From assembly GCF_014201465.1 (NCBI RefSeq), contig NZ_JACHEP010000002.1, positions 363,333-427,332 of the forward strand: 64,000 bases of DNA, given 5' to 3'. The notes beneath the pieces were generated by a model, which worked only from the letters and a program-made list of their open reading frames with translations, was not told the origin of the DNA and did no database searches. A program made the translations under genes and the position numbers. Of this stretch, positions 24,919 through 35,994 are shown in pieces. Source of the DNA: Anoxybacteroides tepidamans (GTDB taxonomy: Bacteria; Bacillota; Bacilli; Bacillales; Anoxybacillaceae). Numbering within the stretch: position 1 is the stretch's first letter; each line of letters starts with the position of its first letter.

Positions 24919-25548
24919 CTATGCCAATGTTTTAGCTCCCTTTAGCTGCAATAGCTTTACATGGTAGCTAAATAAAAATTCACACGCCTCTAAAAACTTT
25001 TTTGCTTCAAACGCATTCCTCCCCCATACCGTAATGCCGTGGTTGCGAATGAGCACCGCCCCTGCATCCTCGTGTGCGTGTTTAGAAAACTCCGCGGCAA
25101 GCGTTGGAATATGCGCATGATTTCGAATAATCGGAATACGAAACACGGCATCTTCTTCCCAAAGACCGAACGCTTTTATAATTTCCTGGCCGGTAAACAC
25201 AACCTCCCCGTCATCTCCGTACAGTTCGGAAATGACGTTATTGTCAATCGTATGAACGTGAAGGGCGCAACCCGCCTTTGTTTTTTTATAAATTTCGACG
25301 TGTAATAGCGTTTCTGCTGACGGTTTCAAATGCGTCGCTTCAGCCGGTTGACCGAGCGCATCCACGAGAAGAAAATCTTCATCCGTTTGCTTTCGTTTAT
25401 CTTTTCCGCTCGCCGTCACAAAAAACGTAAGCGGATCATCTGTTACTTTGATCGATAAATTGCCGCTTGTTGCAAAAAACCAGTCGCGGGCGGCCAATTC
25501 CTTCTTCACATCAGCTAGTTCCGCCCATTTTTTTCGTTGAATGCTCAT
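24919..25548 (-). CDS. mtnB: MtnB, methylthioribulose-1-phosphate dehydratase
   Basis: 209-aa class II aldolase-fold dehydratase. Zinc-binding HVH in [16 protein letters not shown] and a later His in [13 protein letters not shown]-terminal [16 protein letters not shown] is the family substrate loop. The ATG overlaps the mtnX stop (ATGA), showing coupling. Confidence 0.95.
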   Translation of the reverse strand: MSIQRKKWAELADVKKELAARDWFFATSGNLSIKVTDDPLTFFVTASGKDKRKQTDEDFLLVDALGQPAEATHLKPSAETLLHVEIYKKTKAGCALHVHTIDNNVISELYGDDGEVVFTGQEIIKAFGLWEEDAVFRIPIIRNHAHIPTLAAEFSKHAHEDAGAVLIRNHGITVWGRNAFEAKKFLEACEFLFSYHVKLLQLKGAKTLA

Positions 25549-26204
25549 GCTTTCACCCCAATTCTCTCAAAAAACGCCACCACATCGTAAAACGTCGTAA
25601 ACGGTGTATGAGGAAGACGAAGCTCTTGGCATTTTTCAAGCAAAAAGTCGCGCGCAATGACGTGATCGGCAAGCCGCGCCACCGCTAAATCCGTAATCGA
25701 ATCACCAATAACGATTTTCGTCGCATCTTGCGGCGCTAATTTTCGCAACAACGACGGCTTGCAGCAACCGCAGCCGTTTTGGCAATGCTCATCGCACGAG
25801 TGCGGCCACGTGATGCGAATCGTTTCACCGCTAAAATCCGAGCCATTGCAAAAAATGCGATCTTTTCCCACTAGCCCGTCTAATAGCGGATAGACGAAAA
25901 AGTCGATGCCGCCGCTCACGATGTAAAGCGGAATATCCCTCTCTTTCAAAAACGCGACAAATTCGCGAAAGCCGTCACGGATGCGAGCCGTTTGCAAAAG
26001 AAAATGGATGATCTCCTCTTTCAAACTAGAAGGAAGAAGGGAAAATAATCTCCCGACTCCTTCCTGCACGGAACAGCGCTGTGCCAATATGTCGTCTTTA
26101 ATCGCTTCCCATTCCGGCGGAGCAAACCGCTTCATCACCGCAATAATGTTGTCGCTATTTGTAATCGTTCCATCAAAATCACAAAAAACAATAGGTTTCG
26201 TCAT
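25545..26204 (-). CDS. mtnX: MtnX, 2-hydroxy-3-keto-5-methylthiopentenyl-1-phosphate phosphatase
   Basis: 219-aa HAD phosphatase: motif [15 protein letters not shown], motif [12 protein letters not shown], motif [19 protein letters not shown]. It removes the phosphate from the MtnW product. [13 protein letters not shown] and a Cys-rich [13 protein letters not shown] stretch are typical of MtnX. Overlaps mtnW and mtnB by 4 nt at both ends. Confidence 0.95.
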   Translation of the reverse strand: MTKPIVFCDFDGTITNSDNIIAVMKRFAPPEWEAIKDDILAQRCSVQEGVGRLFSLLPSSLKEEIIHFLLQTARIRDGFREFVAFLKERDIPLYIVSGGIDFFVYPLLDGLVGKDRIFCNGSDFSGETIRITWPHSCDEHCQNGCGCCKPSLLRKLAPQDATKIVIGDSITDLAVARLADHVIARDFLLEKCQELRLPHTPFTTFYDVVAFFERIGVKA

Positions 26205-27439
26205 ACTGTCACCTCATGTACGCCCCATAAAGCAATCGCCTTTTGCAATGGTTCGTTTTCTTTTACCGCCACTTGAAGCGGTCTTCTTGCTAATGTTGCA
26301 TCAATTGCGGCACGGAACGCTTTTCCGCCGCCTGCTGCGCCATCCGGATGTCCATGCACGCCGCCACCCGCGTTAATGACGCTATCGATGCCGAAGTCAT
26401 GAATAAGCAATGGCACCAATCCAGGGTGAATCCCCGCCGACGGAACAGGGAACGTTCGCTTGAACGGTTCTTCTTTCGTCAGTTCATCGGCAATACCTAG
26501 TGCTTCTTCTTTCGCCAAAGCAACACTTCCATATGGAGACGGGAAAAGCGAAAAATCTGCGCCAGCCATACGAAGCAATTTGCCGAGCAATAGCGGATTG
26601 CCTACGCCATAAAACTCTGAAGGCGTCATTGCTCCGCTAAACGCTGGATGTGCCATAATCGGAATGGAAATATCGTCATCTTCACGCAATCCTTGCAATA
26701 CATCTAAGCCATAAGCGAACACGTTGAACAAAAGCATATCGGCGCCTAATTCAACTGCACGTTTTGCTTTTTCTTTTAACTCGAACGTTTTTCCTGTCAG
26801 ATTAACAGCATATAGCGTCTTCTTCCCCGTTTTTTCATATACGTCGTTGAGCGCCGCTTTTCCTGCAACAATCCGCTTTTCGAACGGCGTCAATTCGTTT
26901 TCAAACAAAATTTCGTCATCTTTGACAAGATCAACACCACCAAGCGCCTGCTCTTTTAGCTGCTCTGATAAATAGGACAAATCGCGACCGATGACCCCTT
27001 TAAAAATGCTCATGAGAAGCGGGCGATCGTGTACGTCAAGCTTCTCGCGAATGCCTTCGATTCCGAAGCGCGGCCCCGGAAACTGTTGTTTTAATTCATC
27101 AGAAAATTCAAGATCGATTAATTTGATCGTGCCATCCAATGATAACTTCCCGAACACGGTCGTTAAAACCGCTGGAAGATCCGCACTAAAGTTCAAGCTC
27201 GGATAGGCGATTTGAACGAGTCCTCGCTTTAAGCGTTTACCGAAATAAAGATTTGTGCGTTCGCTTTCTTCAAGCGGTATGACGCTTACGACAACACCTT
27301 TATGCTTGCGGAGCTGTTCTTGTTCTAAAAGCGGCAAATCCGTCCATGAGCCGACCGTAAGTCCGAGTGCAATTCCTTCCGCTTTTTTCGCTAAATCTTT
27401 TTCATCATGAAGCAAATATGTGGCAATGACTTGACTCAT
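26201..27439 (-). CDS. mtnW: MtnW, 2,3-diketo-5-methylthiopentyl-1-phosphate enolase (RuBisCO-like)
   Basis: 412 aa from ATG 27439 ([15 protein letters not shown]); TGGAGGAACGAAGG precedes it. RuBisCO-like protein: [20 protein letters not shown] contains the lysine that is carbamylated and the metal-binding Asp/Glu; [16 protein letters not shown] is the phosphate-binding loop. It enolises DK-MTP-1-P in methionine salvage. First gene of mtnWXBD; a SAM-I riboswitch and terminator lie immediately upstream. Confidence 0.95.
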   Translation of the reverse strand: MSQVIATYLLHDEKDLAKKAEGIALGLTVGSWTDLPLLEQEQLRKHKGVVVSVIPLEESERTNLYFGKRLKRGLVQIAYPSLNFSADLPAVLTTVFGKLSLDGTIKLIDLEFSDELKQQFPGPRFGIEGIREKLDVHDRPLLMSIFKGVIGRDLSYLSEQLKEQALGGVDLVKDDEILFENELTPFEKRIVAGKAALNDVYEKTGKKTLYAVNLTGKTFELKEKAKRAVELGADMLLFNVFAYGLDVLQGLREDDDISIPIMAHPAFSGAMTPSEFYGVGNPLLLGKLLRMAGADFSLFPSPYGSVALAKEEALGIADELTKEEPFKRTFPVPSAGIHPGLVPLLIHDFGIDSVINAGGGVHGHPDGAAGGGKAFRAAIDATLARRPLQVAVKENEPLQKAIALWGVHEVTV

Positions 27440-27460
27440 CCTTCGTTCCTCCAGTCCATA

Positions 27461-27484
27461 AAAAAACCTCTTCATAAGAAGAGG
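27461..27484 (-). terminator. SAM riboswitch terminator before mtnW
   Basis: CCTCTT / AAGAGG stem with loop CTTATG, then TTTTTT on the minus strand, between the aptamer and the mtnW ribosome site. Confidence 0.85.
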
Positions 27485-27500
27485 GGTTCCATTCACACTC

Positions 27501-27608
27501 TTCTTATCTCTCAGCGTGCTGCTGCAAGAATTAGCACCGTGCTTAACAACTGTTAAGTCGGTTGCCGGGCTTCATTGGGCTCGTCCCTCCACCTGCTCTT
27601 GATAAGAA
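27501..27608 (-). promoter_or_regulatory. SAM-I (S-box) riboswitch controlling mtnW-X-B-D
   Basis: On the minus strand: TTCTTATCAAGAGCAGGTGG, AGGGACGAGCCCAATGAAGC, the GGCAACC element, GGTGCTAATTC, and a closing GAGAGATAAGAA. These are the conserved blocks of the S-box. It should terminate transcription when S-adenosylmethionine is plentiful. Nearly identical in sequence to the copy at 29884. Confidence 0.96.
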
Positions 27609-27694
27609 TGTTGCGTATATTTATTTTTTCGAAATTTTCATGTTTGCAAATTTAACAAATTTAATTCGAATTATGACAGGAATGTTCCAGCATG

Positions 27695-28888
27695 TCAATC
27701 ATTTTTTACTGCACGTTGAAAAATATTGAGTTTCGCAATACGAGCTGCCGCTTCTTGCAAGCGCTCTTCGCTTGTGAGCAAGCCGACGCGCACATACCCT
27801 TCGCCGTGCTCGCCAAAACCGATGCCCGGCGCAACCACAACATGTGCTTTTTCTAACAACACATCGGCAAACTGCTCGGATGTCCATCCAGTTGGCACAG
27901 GAAGCCAAGCAAAAAACGAACCAGCCGGAGCCGTTACGTTCCATCCGATTTCCCGAAGTGCATGAACGAGCGTATTGCGCCGCGATTCGTATAACGACAC
28001 AAGCTCATGAACGCACTGTTGGGATCCAAGAAGCGCCACGGCCGCCGCCTCTTGAATCGCACCAAATAAACTGACATATAAATGGTCTTGCAGCAAGTTG
28101 ATCGCCGCAATCACGCTTTCATTGCCAACGGCAAAGCCGATGCGCCATCCCGCCATGTTGTATGTTTTCGAGAACGTATAAATTTCAATGCCGACTTCTT
28201 TCGCCCCTTCTGCTTGCAAAAAGCTGATCGGTTTCTGCCCGTCAAAGCCGATCGCGCCATAAGCAAAGTCGTGGATGACACAAATGCCGTGCTTCTCAGC
28301 AAATGAAACCGTTTCTTCAAAAAATGTTTTTGTTGCGATCGCACCGGTTGGGTTGTTTGGATAGTTTAAAAACATGAGCTTTGCCTTTTTGCTGACATCT
28401 TCTTTCAATTCGCGGTAATCCGGCAAAAAACCGTTTTCAGCCCGAAGCGGCATCATCGCCATTTCAGCTCGCGCAAGCGCCACACCGGACCAATAATCCG
28501 GATATCCTGGATCCGGTACAAGAACGACATCTCCCGGATTTAATAAGCATTGCGGGATTTCCACAAGTCCCGCTTTTCCGCCAAATAAAATAGCGACTTC
28601 CTTTTCTGGATTGACTGTAACGCCGTATTCCCGCTTATAAAAAGCGGCCACCGCTTCCTTCAAAAACGAATAACCGCGAAACGGCGAATACTTATGATAT
28701 TTCGGATTTGCTGCTGCTTTTTGCAACGCCGCAACGATATGCGGCGGCGTCGGTTGATCTGGATTTCCTTGACCAAGGTTAATGACATCATGTCCTTCGG
28801 CGATGACTTTTCCTACTTTGTCCACGAGCGAAGCAAAAAACTGCTTCGGGAGACTTTTCAATAACTCCGATTGGGCAAATGATTTCAA
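27695..28888 (-). CDS. mtnE: MtnE, 2-keto-4-methylthiobutyrate aminotransferase
   Basis: 397 aa from TTG 28888 (MKSFAQSELLKSLPKQFFAS); AGGTGAAGCAA before it and the N-terminus of B. subtilis MtnE favour this over a GTG 9 nt earlier. Fold-type I PLP enzyme: GQGNPDQPTPPHIV, NYPNNPTGAIAT, and the PLP lysine in TFSKTYNMAGWRIGFAVGN. Last step of salvage, giving methionine. It is transcribed toward the S-box of mtnW but lies upstream of it and is separate. Confidence 0.92.
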   Translation of the reverse strand: MKSFAQSELLKSLPKQFFASLVDKVGKVIAEGHDVINLGQGNPDQPTPPHIVAALQKAAANPKYHKYSPFRGYSFLKEAVAAFYKREYGVTVNPEKEVAILFGGKAGLVEIPQCLLNPGDVVLVPDPGYPDYWSGVALARAEMAMMPLRAENGFLPDYRELKEDVSKKAKLMFLNYPNNPTGAIATKTFFEETVSFAEKHGICVIHDFAYGAIGFDGQKPISFLQAEGAKEVGIEIYTFSKTYNMAGWRIGFAVGNESVIAAINLLQDHLYVSLFGAIQEAAAVALLGSQQCVHELVSLYESRRNTLVHALREIGWNVTAPAGSFFAWLPVPTGWTSEQFADVLLEKAHVVVAPGIGFGEHGEGYVRVGLLTSEERLQEAAARIAKLNIFQRAVKND

Positions 28889-28985
28889 TTGCTTCACCTA
28901 CTCAAAAAATTCTTGAAATTCTAGTCAAACATCATATATCGTAAAGATTAAATTGTAAAGTACATTTTTTTCGAGGTGAACGATC

Positions 28986-29789
28986 ATGACATTAAAAATT
29001 GCTTGTCTTCAGTTGGATATCGCATTTGGCGATCCGGCGGAAAATAAACGGCGTGTGCAAAGCGAATTGGAAAATGTATATAAGCAGCAGCTAGACATCA
29101 TCGTTCTTCCTGAATTATGGACAACCGGCTACGATTTACCCCGCCTCGATGAAATTGCAGATGAAGACGGCGCAGACATAAAATCATTCATTTCCGAGCT
29201 TGCGCAAATGTACAACGTGAATATCGTCGCAGGTTCCGTCGCGAAAAAAACGCCAAAAGGTATAACAAACACGATGTACATCGCCAATCGAAATGGTGAT
29301 ATCATCGGCGAATATAGCAAACTCCATCTTTTTCAACTGATGGACGAACATCTTTATTTACAGCCCGGTGAAGAGTCCGGATTTTTTATGTTAGAACAAA
29401 CGCTATGCGCCGGCGTGATTTGTTATGACATTCGCTTTCCAGAATGGATTCGCGTTCATACGGCACAAGGGGCAGAACTACTATTTGTCGTCGCTGAATG
29501 GCCGCTTCCTCGCCTTCATCATTGGCGGACGCTTTTACAAGCGCGGGCGATCGAAAACCAATGCTACGTCATCGCCTGCAACCGTGCAGGAACAGACCCG
29601 AACAATACATTTGCCGGCCATTCGATGATTATCGATCCATGGGGGGATATTATTGCTGAGGCTGGTGAAGATCCATGCTCGCTCATCGGTGAAATCGATC
29701 TAGCAAAAGTAGACGAAGTGCGAAAACAAATTCCGATTTTTCAAGATCGCCGTCCGGAGCGCTACACTTCACTTAAAAAAATTTTTTAA
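28986..29789 (+). CDS. mtnU: MtnU, carbon-nitrogen hydrolase (omega-amidase type)
   Basis: 267-aa nitrilase-superfamily protein with the Glu-Lys-Cys triad: VLPELWTTGYD, EYSKLHLF and GVICYDIRFPEW. MtnU of B. subtilis is proposed to hydrolyse alpha-ketoglutaramate, the co-product when MtnE uses glutamine. The ATG follows GAGGTGAACGATC. Divergent from mtnE. Confidence 0.9.
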   Translation: MTLKIACLQLDIAFGDPAENKRRVQSELENVYKQQLDIIVLPELWTTGYDLPRLDEIADEDGADIKSFISELAQMYNVNIVAGSVAKKTPKGITNTMYIANRNGDIIGEYSKLHLFQLMDEHLYLQPGEESGFFMLEQTLCAGVICYDIRFPEWIRVHTAQGAELLFVVAEWPLPRLHHWRTLLQARAIENQCYVIACNRAGTDPNNTFAGHSMIIDPWGDIIAEAGEDPCSLIGEIDLAKVDEVRKQIPIFQDRRPERYTSLKKIF

Positions 29790-29883
29790 AAAAGTGTTGA
29801 CAAAACAAACGAATGCCATGTATGATTCGAATCAAGTGAATTGAACAAACTTTTTCACTGTTTGAAACATTTGAATAATAACA

Positions 29884-31264
<1,381 letters not shown>

Positions 31265-31281
31265 ATGAAAGGAAGAATCCT

Positions 31282-32331
31282 ATGGCTGAATTGCTTTCCA
31301 TTCCGCGTTCGGTCGAATGGAACGATACACATATCACGATTTTAAACCAACAAAAACTGCCTTTTCAGACTGAATATTTAGAACTAAAAGAACTTGCTGA
31401 CGTATGGGATGCGATTGCGACGTTGAAAGTTCGCGGTGCGCCGGCGATCGGGATTACTGCTGCATACGGGCTTGCCCTTGCAGCGCAGCGATACGAAACC
31501 GACTCCATTGCCGAGTTTCGCAAACTGCTTCAAAAAGACCGCGATTACCTAGCTAGTTCGCGTCCAACAGCCGTCAATTTATTTTGGGCGCTCGATCGCC
31601 TTGTTGCAAGCATCGCGCACACTTCTTCCGTCAATGAAGCGAAAACGGCGCTCGTTCATGAAGCGACTCGCATTCAAGTCGAAGATGAAGAGACGTGCCG
31701 CACAATCGGGGAATACGCGCTCTCCTTATTTCAAGACGGCGACCGCATCTTAACGATTTGCAATGCGGGATCGATTGCAACTGCTCGCTACGGAACAGCG
31801 CTTGCGCCGTTTTATTTGGCGAAAGAAAAAGGGATTAACCTTCACGTGTACGCTTCGGAAACGCGTCCCGTTTTGCAAGGAGCAAGATTGACGACTTGGG
31901 AATTGATGCAAGCAGGGATTGATGTGACGCTTATTACAGACAATATGGCTGCACAAACGATGCGCACAAAGCGCATTACCGCGGTCATCGTCGGTGCCGA
32001 CCGAATCGCAGCCAATGGAGATACGGCTAATAAAATCGGCACATTCGGCCTTGCGCTGCTCGCTAAAGCATTTGGCATCCCGTTTTACGTGGCTGCTCCG
32101 CTTTCGACGATCGATTTGGCAACGAAAACGGGGCAGGACATTCCAATTGAAGAAAGAAATCCAGAAGAAGTCACTCATTTGGCAGGAATGCGCATTGCTC
32201 CTGAAGGGGTGAATGTATACAATCCTGCTTTTGACGTAACACCTCACGAACTCATTACAGCGATCATTACGGAAAAAGGCATTATTCGCGGCAACTATGA
32301 GACGGCGTTGCCGGCGTTGTTTAATATTTGA
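31282..32331 (+). CDS. mtnA: MtnA, methylthioribose-1-phosphate isomerase
   Basis: 349-aa eIF2B-like isomerase converting MTR-1-P aldose to ketose. [18 protein letters not shown], the cysteine in [18 protein letters not shown], and the aspartate in [18 protein letters not shown] are the active-site blocks. With mtnK it feeds the mtnWXBD-mtnE branch. Confidence 0.96.
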   Translation: MAELLSIPRSVEWNDTHITILNQQKLPFQTEYLELKELADVWDAIATLKVRGAPAIGITAAYGLALAAQRYETDSIAEFRKLLQKDRDYLASSRPTAVNLFWALDRLVASIAHTSSVNEAKTALVHEATRIQVEDEETCRTIGEYALSLFQDGDRILTICNAGSIATARYGTALAPFYLAKEKGINLHVYASETRPVLQGARLTTWELMQAGIDVTLITDNMAAQTMRTKRITAVIVGADRIAANGDTANKIGTFGLALLAKAFGIPFYVAAPLSTIDLATKTGQDIPIEERNPEEVTHLAGMRIAPEGVNVYNPAFDVTPHELITAIITEKGIIRGNYETALPALFNI

Positions 32332-32466
32332 ACAAGCACGAATCTCTCTTAATTTCAAAAAATATAATATTGAAATAGGAATGTTTCCCCATCGGCTTAT
32401 CAGTTGATTTATGATATGATTATGTTAAAACTATTAGCGTATTGTTTAGAACGGGGGAACAAATCG

Positions 32467-32925
32467 ATGACAATCACAGCTACGCTTACGCAGCTATTAA
32501 ATAGCACGATTCATTCAATTAAAACGGTAATTCCAGTTGGGATTCAGATCGAAAAACCGACATTATATACTTCCAATTCGATTCGCTCTTCTTTATCTGT
32601 GCTCATCGGAATGACTGGACAAGTTCACGGGCAGTTAGTCATCGGTGGAACTACATCTTTGTTTGCGCAAATTAGCCAGATGATGTATGGAATGATGCTA
32701 GAAGGAGATATGCTCGAATCGTTTACGTGCGAGCTTGGAAATATGATCGCTGGCCAATTAGTGACACACGCGTCCAACCAACAAGTGGTGATGGATATTA
32801 CCCCTCCGACATTGCTTGTTGGCGAAACAAGCATGAAAGGATTCCAAAAGGCGATTCTTGTGCCTGTCAATATTGAAGAAAAAGGAACGTTGAACGTCAT
32901 TGTCACGGTGCATGAGGAGCCATAA
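32467..32925 (+). CDS. cheX: CheX-like chemotaxis phosphatase
   Basis: 152 aa from ATG 32467 (MTITATLTQLLNSTIHSIKT); GGGGG lies 8 nt upstream, so an earlier in-frame start is not used. CheC/CheX/FliY family: the helix FTCELGNMIAGQLVTHAS holds the E..N catalytic pair that attacks CheY-phosphate. One such helix, as in CheX, rather than two as in CheC. It could serve the two chemoreceptors of the window. Flagellar genes are elsewhere. Confidence 0.8.
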   Translation: MTITATLTQLLNSTIHSIKTVIPVGIQIEKPTLYTSNSIRSSLSVLIGMTGQVHGQLVIGGTTSLFAQISQMMYGMMLEGDMLESFTCELGNMIAGQLVTHASNQQVVMDITPPTLLVGETSMKGFQKAILVPVNIEEKGTLNVIVTVHEEP

Positions 32926-32927
32926 AA

Positions 32928-32956
32928 AACTAGAAGCGATATCGCTTCTAGTTTTT
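32928..32956. terminator. Bidirectional terminator between cheX and ogt
   Basis: AACTAGAAGCGAT pairs with ATCGCTTCTAGTT without a real loop, with A- and T-tracts outside. Confidence 0.85.
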
Positions 32957-33460
32957 TTATGCGTCTATATAGCGTTGTTCTAGCCACAATAGCTTCTCTT
33001 TCACGTCCGTTCGGTTTCCCGCATAACCGGTTAGCGAGCGATTTTTGCCAATGACGCGATGACATGGAACAATAATCGCCAATTCATTCGCACGATTTGC
33101 CTGCCCTACCGCCCTTATCGCTTTCGGATGGCCGATTTTTTCGGCAATTTCGCTATAGCATGCGGTCGTACCGTATGGAATATCACAAAGCGCTTGCCAT
33201 ACTTTTTCTTGAAAAGTTGTACCTTTCCATTTTAATGGTAATTTAAATACTTTTCTTTTCCCACCAAAATATTCATCTAATTGCTTTAGTGCCTCCTGCA
33301 ACAATAACGCATCGCTTTTCACCATTTCGTATTGATCGTTCATCTTTTCCCATCCGTCTTCAAACAGCTCGACGTTTACGATCGCTTCGCCGTCTGATAT
33401 AACGTAAATAATCCCTAGCTCTTTCGACTTATAAATATTATATTCTCGCTGCATCTTCAT
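32957..33460 (-). CDS. ogt: Methylated-DNA-protein cysteine methyltransferase
   Basis: 167 aa from ATG 33460 (MKMQREYNIYKSKE), following GGAGAAAGAG. The suicide cysteine is in ELAIIVPCHRVIGKNRSLTGYAGN. The helix-turn-helix region is IPYGTTACYSEIAEKIGHPKAIRAVGQANR. It repairs O6-alkylguanine. It overlaps the end of the KinE-like gene by 23 nt, so the two are translationally linked; kinE and ogt are also neighbours in B. subtilis. Confidence 0.93.
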   Translation of the reverse strand: MKMQREYNIYKSKELGIIYVISDGEAIVNVELFEDGWEKMNDQYEMVKSDALLLQEALKQLDEYFGGKRKVFKLPLKWKGTTFQEKVWQALCDIPYGTTACYSEIAEKIGHPKAIRAVGQANRANELAIIVPCHRVIGKNRSLTGYAGNRTDVKEKLLWLEQRYIDA

Positions 33461-35669
33461 TCTCTTTCTCCACCCGTTCCATCGGCAATGTAATATGAAA
33501 TGTCGTCCCGACGCCCACTTCACTTTCCACGTCAATTTTCCCTTGATGTTCCTCAATAATTTTATAACTGACCATCAACCCAAGTCCAGTCCCTCGCTCT
33601 TTTGTTGTATAAAACGGCTCGCCAAGCTTTTTAATTTTATCTTGCGGGATTCCGCAACCTTGATCCGTCACGGAAATGCGAATATAGTGATGATCGGCTT
33701 TCTGAATGCGCACGTGCACGTCGCCACCTTTTTTCATCACTTCAATCGCATTTTTTAAGATGTTAATAAACACTTGCTTAAGCTGATTAGGTTCGCAATA
33801 AATCCACGGCAGATTTTCTTCGAAATCAGCAATAATTTGTACGTTATGCATCATCGCTTGCGCACCGATGAGATCGATCGTATCTTTCATAATTTTACAC
33901 ACGTCGTTTTGCTGATATTGAATTGCTTGCGGCTTGGCCAGAACAAGAAACTCCGTAATAATCGACTCAATTCTCTTTAGCTCTGACATAATGACGTTAA
34001 AATACATTGAATAATCTTCTTTAATGCTTCCTTGCAACAATTGAATAAATCCTTTTAACGCCGTCATCGGATTGCGAATTTCATGAGCAATGCCTGCCGC
34101 CAGTTCTCCAACCACGTTAAGCGTATCGGATTTACGAAGCTGCCATTCAAGCTCTTTCTTTTCCGTAATATCGCGAAGCATCATCATGCCGACGCTAGGA
34201 ATAATCTCTTTTTTCATGGAAATTTCAATGATCCTCTGCTCTCCTTCTTTCGTTAAAATCGTCATTTCCGCATACGCTTCCCCAGATTGTTCGCATTTCC
34301 TAATTAATTTATAAAATACTTTTTGTTCTTTTTCAGGAATCCATTTAACAAAAGGTTCAGCAAGCAATTGCTGTTTCGTTGCTTGAAAAATTTCACAAGC
34401 GATCGGATTGACATCCAAAATTCGATATCCTTCTCCCCATAAAAGAATTCCATTCATTGAATGGTCGAAAATGCTGCGAAACTTTTGCTCGCTTTCCTGT
34501 AGCTCTTTTTCCATCTTTCTTCTCTCAGTCACATTGCGAAAAATAGCTAAATGATAGCCGTCAATGACCCCTTGTTTCATCGTAAATTCAAGTTGTTTGT
34601 CTTCGCCGTTTGGCATATGAAAAATCAGTTCATCGCGAATTTCCCCCGTTTTTCGAAATTGTTCTAACACACGGCGTACTCTTCCATCATGATTATCCAC
34701 AAAATCAAGCAAATTTCTTCGCACAAGCAAATTCAGCGGCAATTCAAACGTTCGGCTTGCAGCGGGATTCGCATTGACAATATGGCCATAATCGTTCCAA
34801 ATGAGAATCGCCTCATGCGCTTGTTCGAAAATTGCCCGAAACCGCTCTTCGCTTTTTTGCAGCTTAATCTCCATATTTTTCTTTTCTGTAACATCCCGCA
34901 TAATCGCCATATAAAAGCCGCTATATACGTTGGATGTCATTGTTAACTCGAACATTTTGACCGTACCGTCAAAACGGATGAACGACAGTTCTCCTTTGGC
35001 TGTTCCCTTTTCTTTCAATTCGACAAGCAGCTGCACAAAATCATCTTTGTATTGTCTCGCAACAAATTGTTGAAATGATAAGTTTAGCAACTTCTCTTTT
35101 TCTAAATTTAAGCTCATGCAAAAAGCAGGGTTTACGTCGATAAACCGTCCAAATTCGTCAAAAATGACAATGCTGTCCACTGCACGGTTAAATACATCTT
35201 TAAATAAAAATTCGTTAATAATCCTCTCCCGTTCCAGCGCCTTCCGTGCAGAAATATCCCGCATAATCGCCAAATCAAATTGGTTGAACGCATCTTTTTT
35301 CATTGAAAATTCGATATGTTTGATCTTTCCGTCCCTTAACTTAAGTAGCAGCTCATCACTAAATGAACCAAACTTATGTAACATCGATTGCTGGAACACT
35401 AAAATGTCAGGAGGAACTAAGTCAAGAAATAAATTAAAACGCTTTCCAATAAGCTCTTCCTTTTCCATTTCAAAAAGATGGCAAGCGGCTTCGTTCACTT
35501 CGACAAATTCACCATTTTTATTAAAAATGATAATTGCATCTAAAGACCGCTCAAAAATAATCGAATATCCGCTTAACTGTTCTTTCAGACGTCTATTTTC
35601 TTCTTCTAATGACTTGACATTGATAATCAAGTCTTGTTCTTCTCGATGAGAAAGGCTATTGCTCAACAT
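33438..35669 (-). CDS. kinE: KinE-like soluble multi-PAS histidine kinase
   Basis: 743 aa from ATG 35669 (MLSNSLSHREEQDLI) after GGAGAGGTGTTA. No membrane segments. A short coiled coil is followed by four PAS repeats (roughly 30-140, 155-270, 280-395, 400-515) with similar cores such as RSLDAIIIFNKNGEFVEVNE and QAHEAILIWNDYGHIVNANP. HisKA phospho-acceptor in GELAAGIAHEIRNPMTALKG; ATPase motifs LKNAIEVMKKGG, TDQGCGIPQDK and GTGLGLMVSYK. Size and position next to ogt match B. subtilis KinE, one of the kinases of the sporulation phosphorelay. Ligands unknown. Confidence 0.88.
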   Translation of the reverse strand: MLSNSLSHREEQDLIINVKSLEEENRRLKEQLSGYSIIFERSLDAIIIFNKNGEFVEVNEAACHLFEMEKEELIGKRFNLFLDLVPPDILVFQQSMLHKFGSFSDELLLKLRDGKIKHIEFSMKKDAFNQFDLAIMRDISARKALERERIINEFLFKDVFNRAVDSIVIFDEFGRFIDVNPAFCMSLNLEKEKLLNLSFQQFVARQYKDDFVQLLVELKEKGTAKGELSFIRFDGTVKMFELTMTSNVYSGFYMAIMRDVTEKKNMEIKLQKSEERFRAIFEQAHEAILIWNDYGHIVNANPAASRTFELPLNLLVRRNLLDFVDNHDGRVRRVLEQFRKTGEIRDELIFHMPNGEDKQLEFTMKQGVIDGYHLAIFRNVTERRKMEKELQESEQKFRSIFDHSMNGILLWGEGYRILDVNPIACEIFQATKQQLLAEPFVKWIPEKEQKVFYKLIRKCEQSGEAYAEMTILTKEGEQRIIEISMKKEIIPSVGMMMLRDITEKKELEWQLRKSDTLNVVGELAAGIAHEIRNPMTALKGFIQLLQGSIKEDYSMYFNVIMSELKRIESIITEFLVLAKPQAIQYQQNDVCKIMKDTIDLIGAQAMMHNVQIIADFEENLPWIYCEPNQLKQVFINILKNAIEVMKKGGDVHVRIQKADHHYIRISVTDQGCGIPQDKIKKLGEPFYTTKERGTGLGLMVSYKIIEEHQGKIDVESEVGVGTTFHITLPMERVEKENEDAARI

Positions 35670-35885
35670 TAACACCTCTCCTTCTCCAACAACCCCATAT
35701 CATTAATCAATATATATTCGCTATAAAAAAACATACTCCTTCTACATCTTTTAAAAATTTTCCGAAAACAAAAATGTTTACCATTACCCATCGTTTTTTC
35801 CTTTTATCTTTTGGAAAACTATGATATATTAAAATGTTGTTTTCTATAATAATGCAAATGCATGTTCTAACATTTATGATCAGGC

Positions 35886-35950
35886 GTGTTGATTAACCAA
35901 TAAAAATCAGTTGACATCGCTCTATTCCTAGCTTTTCTGCCGTTGTCAGC
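35886..35950. repeat. Partial copy of the repeat A family (uninterrupted site)
   Basis: GTGTTGATTAACCAATAAAA and onward to CTCTATTCCTAGCTTTTCTG is nearly identical to the end of repeat A and to the sequence around element B, but without the 246-bp insertion and without a cloverleaf core. The opposite inverted end is not found. The remaining gap 35670-35880 is AT-rich and shows no gene. Confidence 0.7.
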
Positions 35951-35994
35951 TTTTCAATCTGAACTTACATGCTCGTATAAAGGAGTTTTTGCGA

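Noticed and set aside
31750..32358. 202-codon minus-strand frame opposite mtnA
   Set aside because: Antisense shadow of a well-conserved gene, Cys/Arg/Ser-biased, with no ribosome site.
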